This document shows positions 1-10,281 of a DNA stretch of 64,000 nucleotides, in pieces. The notes under the pieces are model-generated. The model made no database searches. It was given only the letters and a program-made list of their open reading frames with translations, and was not told the origin of the DNA. Location: contig OY754330.1 in NCBI GenBank assembly GCA_963573305.1, positions 8,370,001 to 8,434,000 of the forward strand, given 5' to 3'. The first letter of the stretch is position 1. Each line of letters opens with the position of its first letter. The stretch is from Pyrrhosoma nymphula (taxonomy: Eukaryota; Arthropoda; Insecta; Odonata; Coenagrionidae). The translations under genes and the position numbers were made by a program.

Positions 1-116
1 ACTAGAAATAGAACAAAATCATGCATCAAGGCTCTTTGTGTTGCCTCTTTGAGTGGAGTCAGAAACTTTGATTAGGGTCATCATCAGTAATTATATTATT
101 TTATTATGTCCTGCAG

Positions 117-1103
117 GCAAGATAGATCAAGAGGACGTCGTCGTCTATGGAGATGAACATGGAGGTCGGCGCCCTACGGAGGTCGTCGGGTACGGCCCCT
201 ACACCACGACGAAGGTTCGCCGGATCCAACGATGGAGAAGGGTAGTATCTATTTATAGGAGAGTTGCGATTCGATTTCTAGGTAAACATAAAATTCACCC
301 TTTGTAAGAAAATCTTTTGTGAATCCCCGAGATAAAGTGCCCACACAAATTGTGCTCAATGTAGATATATATATATATACGCGGTCTCTTTAGGTGAAAA
401 TTTAGTTCTTGTAAACGACGAGGTAAACTGTGCCGGTGGTTGCATAGTCTGTAGCCGTTCGGGACAATTTCGGTGGACTCTTCCTCTTGGGGGTTTTTCT
501 TTCAAGACAATGTCATGAAAATGTTTAAATTCGAAATTCTATGTATTTTGGATACTGTAAATGGTAATTATTGTGATTCTAAAATGCAAATATTGTTATT
601 CTAAATTGTATTTTTATTCTAAATTGAAAGTGTTGTGATTCTGAAATGTAAAAATTGTTTTTCTAAATTGTAAGTACTTTTATTCTAAATTGGAAATATT
701 GTGATTCTGATATGTGAGTGTAGTGATTGAACATTGAAAGCATTGTGGTTCTAAATTGGAAATGTTGTCATTCTCAAGTGGATGTATAGTGATTCTAAAT
801 TGGAAGTATTATTACTCTAAATTGGAAGTATTGCAATAAAAAAATTGTATATTTTATATTTAATAGCAGTAAATAACATTAAAATTCTTTCATACAGTAA
901 AGGAATATATGTTTTTCATTTACAAAAAAACAAGACCCGCGGAGACATGTACTCAATGTGTAGAAGATTTCGATGGTCTTTGTCCGTACTGTACGTTGAG
1001 GAAAGAAACCAATTTTAGTTTTTTGTTTGGGAGGTTTGCCGCTGTACACTCCGCTGTCCCGTCTTCCCCGTCGTTGCCTGCATTATGTGTGTTTACATTG
1101 TAA
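117..1103 (+). CDS. Three-exon candidate gene, copy U1 (exons 2 and 3 only)
   Basis: I do not recognise this protein. Exon 2 is 117-281 (acceptor CTGCAG before it, donor CTAG/GTAAAC after it) and exon 3 is 898-1103 (acceptor TTTCATACAG), ending in TAA. Exon 1 would lie upstream of the window. Exon 2 leaves phase 1 and exon 3 resumes with two bases completing a Val codon, so the frame stays open through both. Exon 2 is acidic, then rich in Arg (KVRRIQRWRR). Exon 3 has a compact CTQC...CPYC pattern (CX2CX7CX2C) that could bind zinc, then a Ser/Pro-rich tail. By analogy with U5 the whole protein would be about 163 aa. It could be a host gene amplified in tandem or a captured gene fragment. Function is unknown. 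Confidence 0.5.
565..838 (+). repeat. Degenerate ~20-bp AT-rich repeat in intron 2 (U1)
   Basis: About twelve imperfect copies of a motif close to ATTGTGATTCTAAATTGGAA follow one another within intron 2. The copies vary by a few bases in length and sequence. The same array sits in intron 2 of every unit. Confidence 0.7.
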
Positions 1104-1371
1104 TTACACTGTTTCACCCGTTGCCTGCAACACTTTGAAATGCTTGCGTCTTACACGAGGTCATCCCCTCCACTCTCTCCCTTCCCCTCTCACCCTTCCA
1201 CTCATCTTACAGCCTCACAAGTTTGCGCCGGTAACGTTCGCGGTAGTGGCAGCGCCATTGACTATCATCGCCCCCAAATCGTATCATAGTGTTTGTATTG
1301 TGTTAGATGTATAGAACTCTCTGTCCTCTGAACACATAAGTGTTAAGGATAATTAGTCTGCGGTGTTAAAC

Positions 1372-1377
1372 AATAAA
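1372..1377 (+). promoter_or_regulatory. Candidate polyadenylation signal (U1)
   Basis: AATAAA lies about 270 bases after the exon 3 stop codon and is kept at the same place in U2, U4 and U5. It would give the candidate gene a 3' UTR of about 290 bases. Transcription itself cannot be seen. Confidence 0.4.
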
Positions 1378-1495
1378 TGGCGTGGTGCACTAAAAATATT
1401 ATAGTTTTAAACTAAACTGATGGGTTGCATCGGCTTGGACTTCAATGCAACAGTTTAATTAAAGAAATACATGACGTTAGCTTAGCTTAGCTGTT

Positions 1496-2319
1496 CTTCT
1501 TCTGAAGTCCTCAACCCATAGGTTGGTTGGCGGCAGTTCTCCATTCGCTACGGTCTTGTGCCATTCTATTCAACCGCACATAAGTGGAACATCCTAACTC
1601 CTTCATTATTTGCCCCATAAACTCCAACGTAGGCCTGCCCCGGCAGTTGGTTCCCTCCACAGTGCCTTCTAAGATGATGGCCAGCAAGGTTTAACGTGCC
1701 TTAGTTGGTTCCCGATCCAGATATTTCTTCTATTTTTCAGTAATTTCAGCAGACAAGGAGACTCCCCCACACGTTTGAGAACCTCCTCGTTACTGACTTT
1801 GTCTCCCCAGTGAATCTTTAACATCCTCCTGAAACACCACATCTGGAATGCTTCCACCCTCCTCTCTTTTTCCTTGCCCAACGTCCAGGTCTCACTCATA
1901 CCATATAAAAATATGTTCCACATATAAGTTTGAAGAAGGCGTTTTCTTGGGTTAGGACGATATTTCTGAATGTTAGGAGTTTCCCTTTTTGATAAAACGC
2001 CTTCTTTACCTGGTGAACTCTACTTACTAAGCCTCTTTCGCTCCTTCCATTGGCTGTTATTTTGCTTCCCAGGTATTGTACACTCCTCTACATTCTCTAT
2101 TCGCCTGTCCCTTAAATACACTTTAGCTTGTCCCCCATGCTTGCTAACCTTAAGTACTTTGGTCTTCTCTACATTAATTTTCATATTATATCCTGTTACT
2201 AGGATGTCCTCCATTACCTCAAGTACCTCACTCAGATCCTTTTCGCTCTCAGCCAGTAATGCAATATCATCGGCTAACCTCAGCATATCCATTTCTTCTC
2301 CATGGATCTTGACACCACC
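1496..2319 (-). mobile_element. 5'-truncated RTE-like LINE, C-terminal reverse transcriptase (U1)
   Basis: Read on the minus strand this encodes the end of an endonuclease/reverse-transcriptase polyprotein. An LADDIALLAE segment matches the RT catalytic [FY]xDD box with Leu in the usual aromatic position. Further on come MKINVEKTKV, GMSETWTLGK, FQMWCFRRMLKI and NEEVLKRVGE, the familiar C-terminal blocks of this family, and finally an AQDRSEWRTAA-type end. The frame is broken between the RT and C-terminal blocks. Identical 13-bp direct repeats TAGCTTAGCTGTT at 1483-1495 and 2320-2332 are the target-site duplication, so the element inserted already truncated. It is present at the same site in U2, U4 and U5, so insertion predates the amplification. 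Clade assignment to RTE is from motif recall. Confidence 0.8.
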
Positions 2320-2332
2320 TAGCTTAGCTGTT

Positions 2333-2844
2333 ACCTTTCAAAATATTTTTAATTTTTACTCAGCCTAAAGTGGGGGGGTTTACCATTAGATCAGACAGCA
2401 CCTGCTCAACATTAATACCAAAAAAGACCAGGAGTATGCCAAAGGATCCTATTAGATTAAAGCATTATATACTTAATAATATCAAGCTATTATATTAAAT
2501 TAAAGGGATATAATAGTTCTACATAACAGATATTGTGTTCTGAGGACCTTAATATCGACATTTGCAGCCTTAAAAGTCTCATATTCATCATGTATGTTTC
2601 CCCGTCTCGCCATTTCAAACATCTGTGACAATTGATCTCAGCATATCCCTTGGAGGTCAGGAGACGACGAGCAGTATCAGAGAACTCCATCGTCTAATCC
2701 TTCAACCTTTCGAAGCTACGAATCGACGAGTCTGTTGCCCTGATTCCCTTGGCTACAGTGAGTGGTAGTTGACACCTGCCCGGCAATTGGAAGTCAAAGA
2801 ATTCCTTGGAGAGACGTCACTAACGTATTGGGTACTCTTTGAAT
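2333..2844. other. Spacer with a conserved 66-codon open frame (U1)
   Basis: No recognisable gene. A 66-codon frame on the minus strand at 2490-2690 stays open in U2, U4 and U5 with one to three replacements. It has a CHRC pair but no domain that I know, and such a short frame can stay open by chance in young duplicates. Confidence 0.3.
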
Positions 2845-3465
2845 CAAATGATTCGACACTTTAGTAGCTCGGATTCGCTATTCATCACCCATGTCACCTT
2901 TAACCCCTGAGAAACCCTAGAAGGTCAATGGAAGTTAAGAGGGATCTGTAAACCAAACCATCAGTCTTGGTACCAATTACAAAATATGTTCAATACGTTT
3001 GTAGCCCCGATTTACTTTTTGTAACCCCTATGACCTTTGGCCGTTGAAAAACCGTTGAAGGTCAAGGGATGACAAGAGGGGTCTGAATACCTCACCATCA
3101 ATTTTGGCACCTTTTAAAACCTATGATTCTACAGGTATGTAGCCCCATTTCGCTATTCGTCACCTCTGTGACCTTTGACCCCTGATTGCCCGCTGAAGGT
3201 CAGAGAATGACAAGATGGATCTGAAGACCTGACCATCGATCTTGGAACATTTTTAAACCTATGATTCGCAACATTTGTAGCCCCGATTCACTTTTTGTCA
3301 CCCCTGTGACCTCTGAGATACCCTTGAAGGTCAAGGGATGACAATTGGTATCTGAATACCTTACCATCGATCTTGGCACCTAGATAATTTCATGATTCGA
3401 CAGGTTAGTAGCGGCGATTCGCTATTCGTCACCCCTGTGACCTTGACTGTGCCCTTTCAGTGGTC
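2845..3465 (+). repeat. Five-monomer ~137-bp satellite-like array (U1)
   Basis: Five diverged copies of one monomer are recognised by a GATTCGACA...GTAGCCCCGATTCGC block followed by a GTGACCTTTGACCCC-like and a GAAGGTCAAGG-like segment. The GTAGC anchors fall about 135-140 bases apart. The last monomer runs into TGACCTTGACTGTGCCC. The fourth copy has a perfect TGACCTTTGACCC (3169-3181). Confidence 0.75.
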
Positions 3466-4620
3466 ACGGCTACATTTTCAAACTCGAAAGATTTTTCATC
3501 GTGTTCCTCGCGGACAAAACCCTAGATTTTGAAAGTTTCGCAAAGAAAATCTGTATTTCGAAAAATTTAACATTGAAAGCCCAGAGGCAAAATTTGTATT
3601 TTTCGTTGGACCCAATTTATGGGGTCGAAAGGTAATATTTATAAAATTTCGCATTCACTTGACAAAAATTACGACCTTTTTCTACCTAGGTACCAAATTT
3701 CATCCATTTGGCACGAAAGAAAGTGTCTGAAATTATAGGTTAGTAATGACACACGATAAATGGTACTCCTCTGTATGTATATGTAGTACGTCATACGATT
3801 GAAAGTTTCCTTGGAGGAGTCTTATAAGGCGTGCGTGTAGATTCTAGGTGACATGGGTGGGGGGAATGGGAGTGTCATGTATCAGTAATGAGGCTTATTG
3901 TATAAAATCTATAGGAATCCCATATAATTTGCATCTTTAATGATCTAGGAAGAGGTGGGGTGTGTTGGATTGAGTTGACTTTCATTCGTGTTGGTTTATA
4001 TTTAAGTCTAGAATTGGTTGATTTGATCATTTTTCGAGGCTGGACTGCTTGGATGAGGTTGGGATGTGTCGATTTCAATTAGCATTGTATTGTGATTTGG
4101 TTAATTACTCGATTTCAAATGGTATTGTGATGCTGTTTACCACATTTGGACTATGCCCGCTGTTCCATTTTGAATCTACTATTTAGTATTTTTTAAATAA
4201 CAATAACAAATTGTTTACTGTCGTAGACACTTATCGGACTTTCTGACATTTTTGTAGATTAATTAAACTTTACACAAGATTTAATTACAAAAATATAATA
4301 ATAATTTACAGATAGTGTTTATCCAAAAATATTCATAATTATAATATATAATATTACACAAAACAAACGAGAAAGTGTTTAGCCAAAAAAATTGATTACA
4401 GTGTTACAAAAATTATATCTATTTTCACTTTCTCCTTCGACAGTTATTCATGGATTCATTTAATGAAATGTGGAATAATGAATTCATGAATTTTCATTGA
4501 ATATGGAATTAAAAAATATTCTTTTAAAACTAGGCGCAGATTTGCTTGTTTATACATCTATTTGACGAGAATTCCAATGTCTTGATACAGTTGCGATGTG
4601 TGATTTCTGGTACATTTCAG
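3466..4620. other. Non-coding AT-rich spacer (U1)
   Basis: I see no gene, RNA or complete element here. The first 650 bases are shared closely with U4. From about 4160 the sequence diverges from the nearly identical U4 and U5 versions. A polypyrimidine/AG splice-acceptor-like site (GGTACATTTCAG) ends the stretch. Confidence 0.5.
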
Positions 4621-5179
4621 TTTTATGCTGAGGGATCTGAAGGTCTAAATGGACTCTCATCAGTCAGTCACAGTCCGTTAGTCGTCGAACCGAGAGAGAG
4701 ACAGAGAGAGATGTCCTCGCTCTCTCTCTCTATCTCTCGCCGCTCGCCATGAAGTGACTCTCGCATATGCCTCTTGTGTCACAACACAATATGTGGCCGT
4801 CACCCGCCGCCAAGTTAAGCGCGGCAGCGCTCCTAAGTGTGGTACAAGCTCTGACATACACCATCCAGCTTGTATGTCTCTAACCGAGGAGGATGTCAAG
4901 ACTCTGGTAGACCTCCGAAAACTTAGGACCTGTGAACTGTGCCTTGAAAAAGTGAAGAGTGTCACGGGGTGACAACACCCCGACCAGAGGTATGTATGTA
5001 CCGACACCATCCGGTTTGACTCTTCGGACAACAGAGTACAAATTGACGGGCAGCCTTTTTCGGAGACACCAGAGATTACAGCGATGGAGCTGCGCACCCT
5101 ATTCAGTGAAGTCATGAAGAAATTAGACTCATTGAGAGAGGACCAATCGACACTCACGAACAAAATAGTATTTTATTAG
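4621..5179 (+). pseudogene. PHD-like zinc finger plus coiled-coil reading frame with internal stop (U1)
   Basis: After an acceptor-like TTTCAG comes a Ser-rich stretch interrupted by GA/CT repeats. A cysteine/histidine block follows: KCGTSSDIHHPAC, then CELC (about 4830-4945), spaced like a PHD-type finger. A TGA at 4970-4972 stops the frame. The same frame then continues open to 5179 with a heptad-like segment (ELRTLFSEVMKKLDSL). PHD plus coiled coil is a layout known from ORF1 proteins of some insect LINEs, and a captured host exon is the alternative. The TGA is present in every copy seen. In U1 the repeat tract is two bases shorter than in U4, which puts the upstream part out of frame. Confidence 0.5.
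4691..4740 (+). repeat. GA/CT simple repeat (U1)
   Basis: A GAGAGAGA tract is followed about 20 bases later by a CTCTCTCT tract, so the two halves can pair as a hairpin. The length differs by two bases from U4, which changes the reading frame. Confidence 0.8.
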
Positions 5180-5265
5180 GTTTCCATTAGTATTTCATCT
5201 ACCAGTTTCTACCTCTATAGGTTTAGATAAGACATCAGAATGCCCATAATTTACTTTTCTAGCAG

Positions 5266-5664
5266 GTGGCCCCAGTCTCTGTACATTGTTTTATTCTTTC
5301 ATTCCCTTCCTCAATTGCCCAACATCGCCCTCCCCCACCCTTTTATCATCCAGCCTTCAGTATCCCTTATTTTCCAATAACCTACTCCAGATCTCACCTT
5401 AATGACTATCCTCTCCTCACACAGCCCTCCCTCGTCCTTCGCGTCATTTCTCCTGCTCGTCCACATTCCAACTCTCCTATGCAGCCTCCTCTTCTTCGTC
5501 AGACTCCAAGTGTCATCACCAACTATTCTTTTGATAATGCCTCTCCCTTGCATAATTCTTACAGAGGGGCCTCGTTATCTCTCCTATTTCCGAAAGTATC
5601 TTTTGCTCAAGTATTTCTACTAAAGCGCTTCCGCAGCACTCACCACGAAAACCACACGGCATGA
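5266..5664 (+). CDS. Proline-rich open frame, 132 codons (U1)
   Basis: The frame opens at a GTG just behind a CTTTTCTAG acceptor-like site and encodes a Pro/Ser/Leu-rich segment with no domain I know. It could be the next exon of the PHD-like frame, since the phase is compatible, or the proline-rich part of a LINE ORF1. It is open in all five copies (also U2, U3, U4, U5). The differences between copies are mostly amino-acid replacements, which argues against selection for a protein. A second frame downstream, to 6184 in U1, holds a basic RRRSKKNRK segment and is interrupted in U1 by an insertion. Confidence 0.3.
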   Translation: MAPVSVHCFILSFPSSIAQHRPPPPFYHPAFSIPYFPITYSRSHLNDYPLLTQPSLVLRVISPARPHSNSPMQPPLLRQTPSVITNYSFDNASPLHNSYRGASLSLLFPKVSFAQVFLLKRFRSTHHENHTA

Positions 5665-5814
5665 ATCAAACATACCTTCAGAACAGCTGAGAGAACTTAT
5701 TGACGACGATACCCATATACCGAGAAGACGGTCGAAAAAGAATAGAAAACCGGGCCTTAATCTATTCCTTCTATATTTCGGCGAATATTGTGCTAGCTTG
5801 GGTGTGAAGTATAC

Positions 5815-6111
5815 ATCTACATCTACATCTACAAAATACCCTGCAAGCCACCTCAGGGGTGTGTGGCAGGGGGTGAGTAATCACCAACATGCATTACACT
5901 ATACCCTAAAGTTAGTGTAACTACGACTAATTATGCATTAGCACAAATCGCTAATGCTTGTCACGAGGCGAAGCCTCTCAAGCATGCAACACTACACTAC
6001 AGATGTCATCAAAATGGAGAGTGACCGTCAATATACATGCATTCTACAACTACACAGATGGACAGGGACACAAGACCCATGTAGAAAACATGCTAGCCGT
6101 GTATTTAACAT
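5815..6111 (+). mobile_element. TACATCTACATCTAC-type repeat insertion (U1 only)
   Basis: About 297 bases absent from U2-U5 begin with ACATCTACATCTACA repeats and a GCAAGCCACCTCAGGGGTG segment. That start resembles a dispersed repeat common in several insect genomes (from memory). GTATAC flanks both sides (5809-5814 and 6112-6117) as a likely 6-bp target duplication. The superfamily is unresolved. Confidence 0.6.
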
Positions 6112-6288
6112 GTATACTTCAGTTCATGATATTTTAATGAGTTTTAGACAGTTGAAACTGTTTTCCTTTCGTTATCTACCATAGATTTTATACTTCTCAT
6201 TCAACAAACATGATTATCGTGGGGAGCAAAGAAAGTTGCAAAGCAATTTGAGCAAATGTATATATGTTCCCAACTTATCGAAATTCCC

Positions 6289-6850
6289 TTCAGTGCTTAC
6301 AGTAGTTTACCGTAGCTAAGTTCACACGTATTGCTTTCTCTGTCATTGCTCTCAAGCTGAGTATGGCCTCCCTGGTTCCTCTGTTCTTCCTAAATCTTAA
6401 TTGGTATTCCGAGACGTAGTCTTTACTTTTCCTTTCGGTTCTTTGGCATTTTACTCGCATCTTTTCATTGCTATGGTTCGGTGCTCCTCTGATTTCTCTG
6501 TCATTGTCTTCTTCGATATAGCAATGATTAAGTCATCTGATACTCCTCCATACGCTTTCGTAGCTATCTTAGATTAATCCTTACAGGTTGTTGTCCGAGG
6601 CTTTACTTTCAAAGGCTTTGATTTTTTCACCGATGATGCTCTCTGCACCAGACGCTATTTTTAATCTTAATACCTTTCACTTCTGTGTCGCTGATTCGCT
6701 TCTCTGACCGTCAGAGCAAACGTCCACCTCACTCTCGGTATCAATTACACTGCCTACCAGCGGCCGTGTCCTATCTTAGTTATTAGATGTATTTCTCCTA
6801 TATATGACTACACCATCTGTTTTTATTAGCATTTTTTAGACCTTCGAAGC
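6289..6850 (-). mobile_element. Decayed LINE reverse-transcriptase fragment (U1)
   Basis: On the minus strand, KSEEHRTIA, LRFRKNRGTREAI and ALSLRAMTEKAIRV-like segments match the N-terminal RT blocks of the same LINE class as at 1496-2319. Stops and frameshifts are frequent. The gap of about 4 kb to the C-terminal piece is far larger than in an intact element, so these are separate insertions or a split element. Present in U1-U5. Confidence 0.65.
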
Positions 6851-7677
6851 AATATAATTATAAATAACATTGGTTTCCCTTACAAAAACGTTTAGTCCTT
6901 TTTAAGGCCCAAGGCAATAGTCCATAATGCGTCCCATTGCCGAGTTCCTGCTCTGAATGATATACAAACGGGGACTAGTCCCTTTTGAGGGTCAATATGT
7001 GTAATTTTAGACCCTAATAGGGACAAGGGATGGGCGATTACGATACCGATTAATCGAATAATCGATTATTTTTGTCAATTAATCGAAATTTTGGAATCGA
7101 TTCATGCAACAGCCGATATCGATTATGTATACCCGATTAATTTGACCGATTACCGATTATTACGCAATCTTGTGAACTGTGATGGATAGAGTAGTTCACA
7201 TTCGTCTTCAGTTCGAAAATTTGACTGCGGCTGAATTCTGCGCGATGACGCCTTAGAGGTATAAAATAGAATGCGCACGACGTAACCACGTAACTCTACG
7301 CGGCACCACATTTTGCCGGCCACTCACGTCCCATGTGTCAGATGTTGCTTCGCCAGGCCTTGTCTTATGTTCGCTTGTTATTTTGATAATAAAATTGGTT
7401 ACAATGTGGATATATTTCTTTTTATCGGTGAGAATGTGTTTATTGGTATCCTCTCCGTGCTATCAAAAATGCTTTTACAAAGGTCGCGACAAAGAAATAT
7501 TTTTTCCATACTGTTGGCGACTTCCCGCAAAACTTTACTTAGTACTACGTACTGAGCTTTATGATCCGCCCAAATGGAGGAAAACTGCCCAATCTTGTCA
7601 CAATGGACATGTCGAGCACAGCGGCCCTAACCTTCTCCCCGGCCCGCGGACTTAGTGGGACGTGAACTGTATCATCA

Positions 7678-7923
7678 TGTCGTTTTCTAGTCCGGTGTGG
7701 AAGCATTTCATGAGGCTGAGCAATAATGAGGCCAAATGCAAGAAAAGCTTTCTGTGGCAATACAACTATTTTCTGGAGCCATCTCAAGAGGCATGGCATC
7801 TTTAGCAGCGGCAAGCGACACACGGAGCGGCAGCAACAACAGACCTGGAGAGAGTGAGCCATCAGGAGTAGATCCAGATTATCCAGGCGGATTCTGTCGG
7901 AGCTGGACCGTCGGTTCGATCCT
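7678..7923 (+). pseudogene. BED zinc-finger remnant of hAT transposase (U1)
   Basis: The frame opens with SSPVWKHFMRL and the first cysteine of a BED finger. The second cysteine of the CxxC pair, present in the U4 copy, is Ser here. The frame then reaches a stop and shifts before the C-terminal region. BED fingers bind transposon ends in hAT transposases, so this copy would not bind. Confidence 0.6.
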
Positions 7924-8475
7924 ATGAAGTCCAGAAAGCATTATTCAATCGCCACGATGCTAGACCCACGGTTTAAAATACTTCACTTTAAGAGCCCGAT
8001 CGCAGCAGCTAATGCCATGAGCACCGTCATCGCTGTGATGGCTGAGATGTTTCACGAGGAGGATCAGGTGAACGTCCTGCAGATGTTTTCACCCGCTGAG
8101 TGTGATGCAGCACCATCAGATGACCTCTGGAGCTTTCATGACACTGAAGCAGCATCACGGAAAACCCTGTGTACTGAAGATGTCGCCGGTGGGACACCAT
8201 TTGAGATAGGGAAATTCCTCAGCCGACCCGTCGTTCATCGCCATTTGAATCCTTTTTCACTGTGGGAATCAATGGAAACTGGATACCCTCACTTATATCA
8301 GGTAACCAGGAAGTACATACCAGGAGTAGCAGCATCAGTTCCATCAGAGAGACTCTTTTCCGAGATGAGTCTAATACAATCTGTTCTGAGAAGCCGCCTT
8401 ACCAGTACCTACTTATCAAAATTGCAAGTTTTAGCTTCAGCTCCCGTAAACATTTGGCAATCGTCCAAAATTTAA
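7924..8475 (+). pseudogene. hAT transposase C-terminal dimerisation region (U1)
   Basis: A 183-codon open frame begins KSRKHYSIATMLDPRFK, the block that precedes the hAT dimerisation domain. It ends with the dimerisation signature ASVPSERLFSEMSLIQS and about 45 more residues. The RNase-H-like catalytic core that should precede it is absent, so this is an inactive remnant. The equivalent frame in U4 differs at two residues. Confidence 0.85.
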
Positions 8476-8997
8476 ATTGAATTAAGAAATTTTTCACAAC
8501 TCTGTTCCCTTTCACGCCTCCTGGAAGTTTACCTAGATTTTAGAATTTCTACTTATGATAGCATTAACCTTATAACATGTAAATGAAACTATTTTACTTT
8601 GTTTATGGAGGGACCATAACCTTGCAAGGTATGGTTTGGATGTTGCCATAATCGATTCGATTAATCTATGTATCGACTAGTAAAAGCAATTAATCGGACG
8701 CCATTAATCGGCTGCTTGCGATTATTCGATTTACAAAGTATCGACTATTTTTTAATAATCGCCCATCCCTAATAGGGACTAGTCCCACAGAACTGCGAAT
8801 GGCACTCTTCCAAAATGAGTCCTCAATAAAAGGTTGATACTGTTCCCACAGGAGTAAAAAAAGAAAAGCGGCAGTAATCCCATATACATTATAATAATGC
8901 TGGGACTGGTCCACGACTAGCACCATAACTACCTAACCCTCCACGTTGTCCACCTCATATCTTAATGAGGATGATGAGTATTTAATTTCACGCTCTC

Positions 8998-9570
8998 TTA
9001 GCAAATATTTTGGTGATAATTCGAGGCTCAAGAGATTGACTTGCGGATTGAAAAATGCCCCTTTCGCCCTCATCTCTTGCTTGGGTGAATTCGGTCGTTT
9101 TCTTATCCAATGCAGAACTTCAAATACGAGCGCATATTATGCGTTCATCAATGACATCATATCGTATGTGCATGACTAGAGCGGAGTGATATCTTAAATA
9201 AATGACTGTTATCAGGTTTAAGTTATCAGCTGTCCTCGCAAATTATTCCAGGGAAATATATTCTAGGGGCGATATTTATTTATGCGCAAACAACTGTTTC
9301 ATTTTAAAATGATAAACTTTGGATTTCACGATCTTTTATAAAATATTTTGTGATAATTCGAGGCTCAAGAGAGGGACGTGCGGATTGAAAAATACAACTT
9401 ACTCTTTCGTACTCATCCCATGCTTATGGAGAATTCGGTCGTTTTGCTATCAATGAAGAACTTGATGTACTAGTGTAAATTATGCGTTCACTAATGACAT
9501 CATATCGCACATGCATGTCTAGAGCGGACTGGCATCTTAGATTAATATCAGGTTCAAGTTTGTCCCCATC
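8998..9570 (+). repeat. Diverged direct duplication, two ~230-bp copies (U1)
   Basis: The blocks 8998-9225 and 9335-9570 share GTGATAATTCGAGGCTCAAG, GCGGATTGAAAAAT, GAATTCGGTCGTTTT, ATTATGCGTTCA, ATGACATCATATCG and ATCAGGTT in the same order. They have many substitutions. The spacer between them differs between units. No coding function is evident. Confidence 0.75.
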
Positions 9571-9830
9571 TTGCTTCACCGCCACCCAGACGAATAATAC
9601 ATGGAAACAACAGCGGGGTTGAGTGGAGTGACCGTCAAAGTTAAGGAACGCGCCCTCAGGCACGAGAAAACACGACACCACTCGAAGACCATGCTTCACA
9701 TCTGTCAGCGTCAATGTGAGTGTATCTTAACTATTCATCATCCCTAGAATCATTCGATTACCTTTGCTAAAATTGGAGAAACGATGCATTTTGCTCTTTG
9801 TTCAATCTCTATTCTTGAATTTTAAAAAAA

Positions 9831-10255
9831 CGTGGTCTGCCTCGGACCAGACGGTGGAAGTTATACTTCTTTGGCCGGTCGCACACACCCGCTCACACAC
9901 ACAGGCAGACAGGATATATAAATGAAATAAAAGACATTTTTTCTCTATTATTCAATATATTTCTTTTCGATATATTGTTATTTTAAACAAAACTTCTTTT
10001 CAAAGTTCGAACGTACAAAAAACCATACAAAAACGTACAATTGTGGATTTTTCTCATCCAAAAAAGAGCGTGACGCGGTTTCTCGACCAACATCCCATCC
10101 CAAAAGTCTCCAACGGGCGCAAAGAAGTATAACTTCAAAAACCATACAAAAACGTATAATTGTGGATTTTTCTCACCCAAAAAAGAGCGTGACGCGGTTT
10201 CTCGACCAACATCCCATCACAAAAGTCTCCAACGGGCGCAAAGAAGTATAACTTC
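9831..10255 (+). mobile_element. MITE-like insertion with duplicated right end (U1 only)
   Basis: These ~425 bases are absent from U4 and U5. GAAGTTATACTTCTTT at 9857-9872 is the exact inverse of AAAGAAGTATAACTTC at 10240-10255. A second copy of the right motif lies at 10121-10136 because the last 119 bases are tandemly duplicated (10022-10140 and 10141-10259, three or four differences). No protein is encoded. The superfamily is unknown. Confidence 0.65.
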
Positions 10256-10281
10256 AAAAATGATAGCTGAAATTGCATAAT

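Larger units (their letters stand above)
7025..8771 (+). mobile_element. hAT-family derivative, 1.75 kb (U1)
   Basis: Terminal inverted repeats AGGGATGGGCGATTA and TAATCGCCCATCCCT bound the element, with subterminal ATCGATTAATCG-like repeats. An exact 8-bp target duplication ATAGGGAC lies at 7017-7024 and 8772-8779. It contains a BED-finger start and a transposase C-terminus but not the catalytic core between them, so it is an internally deleted, probably non-autonomous copy. Confidence 0.92.

Noticed and set aside
2845..3465. CRISPR-like array
   Set aside because: The monomers are ~137 bp, diverged along their whole length and have no constant repeat/variable spacer pattern; the DNA is eukaryotic.
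4678..5163. Long minus-strand frame over the PHD-like region (161 codons)
   Set aside because: Antisense to the finger/coiled-coil frame, no motif of its own, and split differently in U2, U3 and U5.
5311..5553. 80-codon minus-strand frame opposite the proline-rich frame, repeated in five units
   Set aside because: It is the antisense shadow of the plus-strand frame. A basic, Gly/Arg-rich composition is expected from the reverse of a Pro/Ser-rich sequence.
9424..9714. 96-codon minus-strand frame, also at 46225 and 60664
   Set aside because: It overlaps the second copy of the 230-bp duplication, is broken in U5 and has no known motif.
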